NCBI GenBank assembly: GCA_905233595.1
Contig: CAJOFI010000019.1
Span: 1 to 5,096, forward strand
DNA: 5,096 nucleotides
Source of the DNA: an uncultured Oscillospiraceae bacterium
GTDB lineage: Bacteria; Bacillota; Clostridia; Oscillospirales; Oscillospiraceae
Reading direction: 5' to 3'
Shown: positions 5,003 to 5,096 of the stretch, one piece after another
Layout of the letters: each line of letters begins with the position of its first letter
Numbering within the stretch: the first letter of the stretch is position 1
Program-made: the position numbers and the translations under genes
Notes under the pieces: generated by a model
What the model saw: the letters and a program-made list of their open reading frames with translations, nothing else
Database searches by the model: none
Told to the model about the DNA's origin: nothing

Positions 5003-5069
5003 GAGCGGGAACAAAAGCCCAGGGAAAACGCATGAGTTAGGAATTTATAAAAGCATGACTTTTGCGCTT

Positions 5070-5096
5070 GGCTCCCCCTCCGGGGGAGCTGTCGAG
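5070..5096. repeat. Left end of a REP-like interspersed hairpin repeat, cut by the window edge
   Basis: GCTCCCCC (5071-5078) and GGGGGAGC (5082-5089) form a perfect 8-bp stem with a TCC loop, followed by TGTCGAG at the edge. The order GGCTCCCCC, loop, GGGGGAGCTGTCG resembles a short intergenic repeat I recall from Oscillospirales genomes, where a GAAGCGA/ACTGAGGGGG-like part follows. Only the first part is visible, so the element cannot be delimited. It lies downstream of thiT and could also help end that transcript, although no T-run is seen in either direction. Confidence 0.55.

Noticed and set aside
4181..5014. 277-codon minus-strand open frame opposite thiT and the riboswitch
   Set aside because: It is antisense to thiT, the TPP aptamer and the galU end, all of which are firmly identified; its composition is low-complexity Glu/Ala/His, typical of a shadow frame.
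5003..5069. Gene or strong terminator after thiT
   Set aside because: The only ATG-led frame stops almost at once, and the AAAAG-CATGA-CTTTT hairpin (5049-5063) is a weak 5-bp AT stem with no following T-run.

Overview
The window looks like chromosomal DNA from a GC-rich member of the Clostridia, probably a gut species near the Oscillospirales. The support is gene content (Firmicutes-type UxuA, QueH, QueT, ThiT, GtaB-like GalU), sigma-A-like promoters, GGAGG ribosome binding sites, and a GGCTCCCCC...GGGGGAGCTGTCGAG hairpin at the right edge that resembles interspersed repeats I associate with that group. The taxonomy is an inference.

Left part, minus strand (1-2157). The end of the window cuts through uxuA, mannonate dehydratase of hexuronate catabolism. 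Upstream of it lies a GntR/FCD-family regulator, and between them is a good uxuA promoter with a perfect 24-bp palindrome 2 bp upstream of its -35 box. Together these suggest a locally regulated glucuronate/fructuronate module. Further upstream on the same strand is a dCMP deaminase with a GTG start, its own promoter, and a perfect DnaA-box sequence across its start codon.

Middle, plus strand (2183-4212). Diverging from the deaminase is a tight run of three genes: queH (epoxyqueuosine reductase, tRNA queuosine synthesis), queT (ECF transporter S component for a queuosine precursor, overlapping queH by 4 nt) and galU (UTP-glucose-1-phosphate uridylyltransferase, 13 nt after queT). Both queT and galU are broken in this sequence. 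Each has well-conserved halves in two different reading frames, with a short conserved segment missing at the junction (about 35 nt and about 19 nt by my estimate). This is either recent decay or an assembly/sequencing error. queH has no visible Shine-Dalgarno, and a -10-like box sits only 6 nt before its ATG, so its mRNA may be leaderless.

Right part, plus strand (4230-5096). A near-consensus promoter drives a TPP riboswitch, an intrinsic terminator and thiT, the thiamin-specific S component of an ECF transporter. The aptamer segment 4329-4335 is perfectly complementary to 4378-4384 in the 5' side of the terminator, which gives a concrete antiterminator. The window ends inside the repeat-like hairpin.

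I see no undescribed multi-gene system. The genes are recognisable metabolic genes. The points that merit a second look are the two frame-breaking deletions, the palindrome, the riboswitch wiring, the possible leaderless queH start, and short repeats lying across two stop codons.
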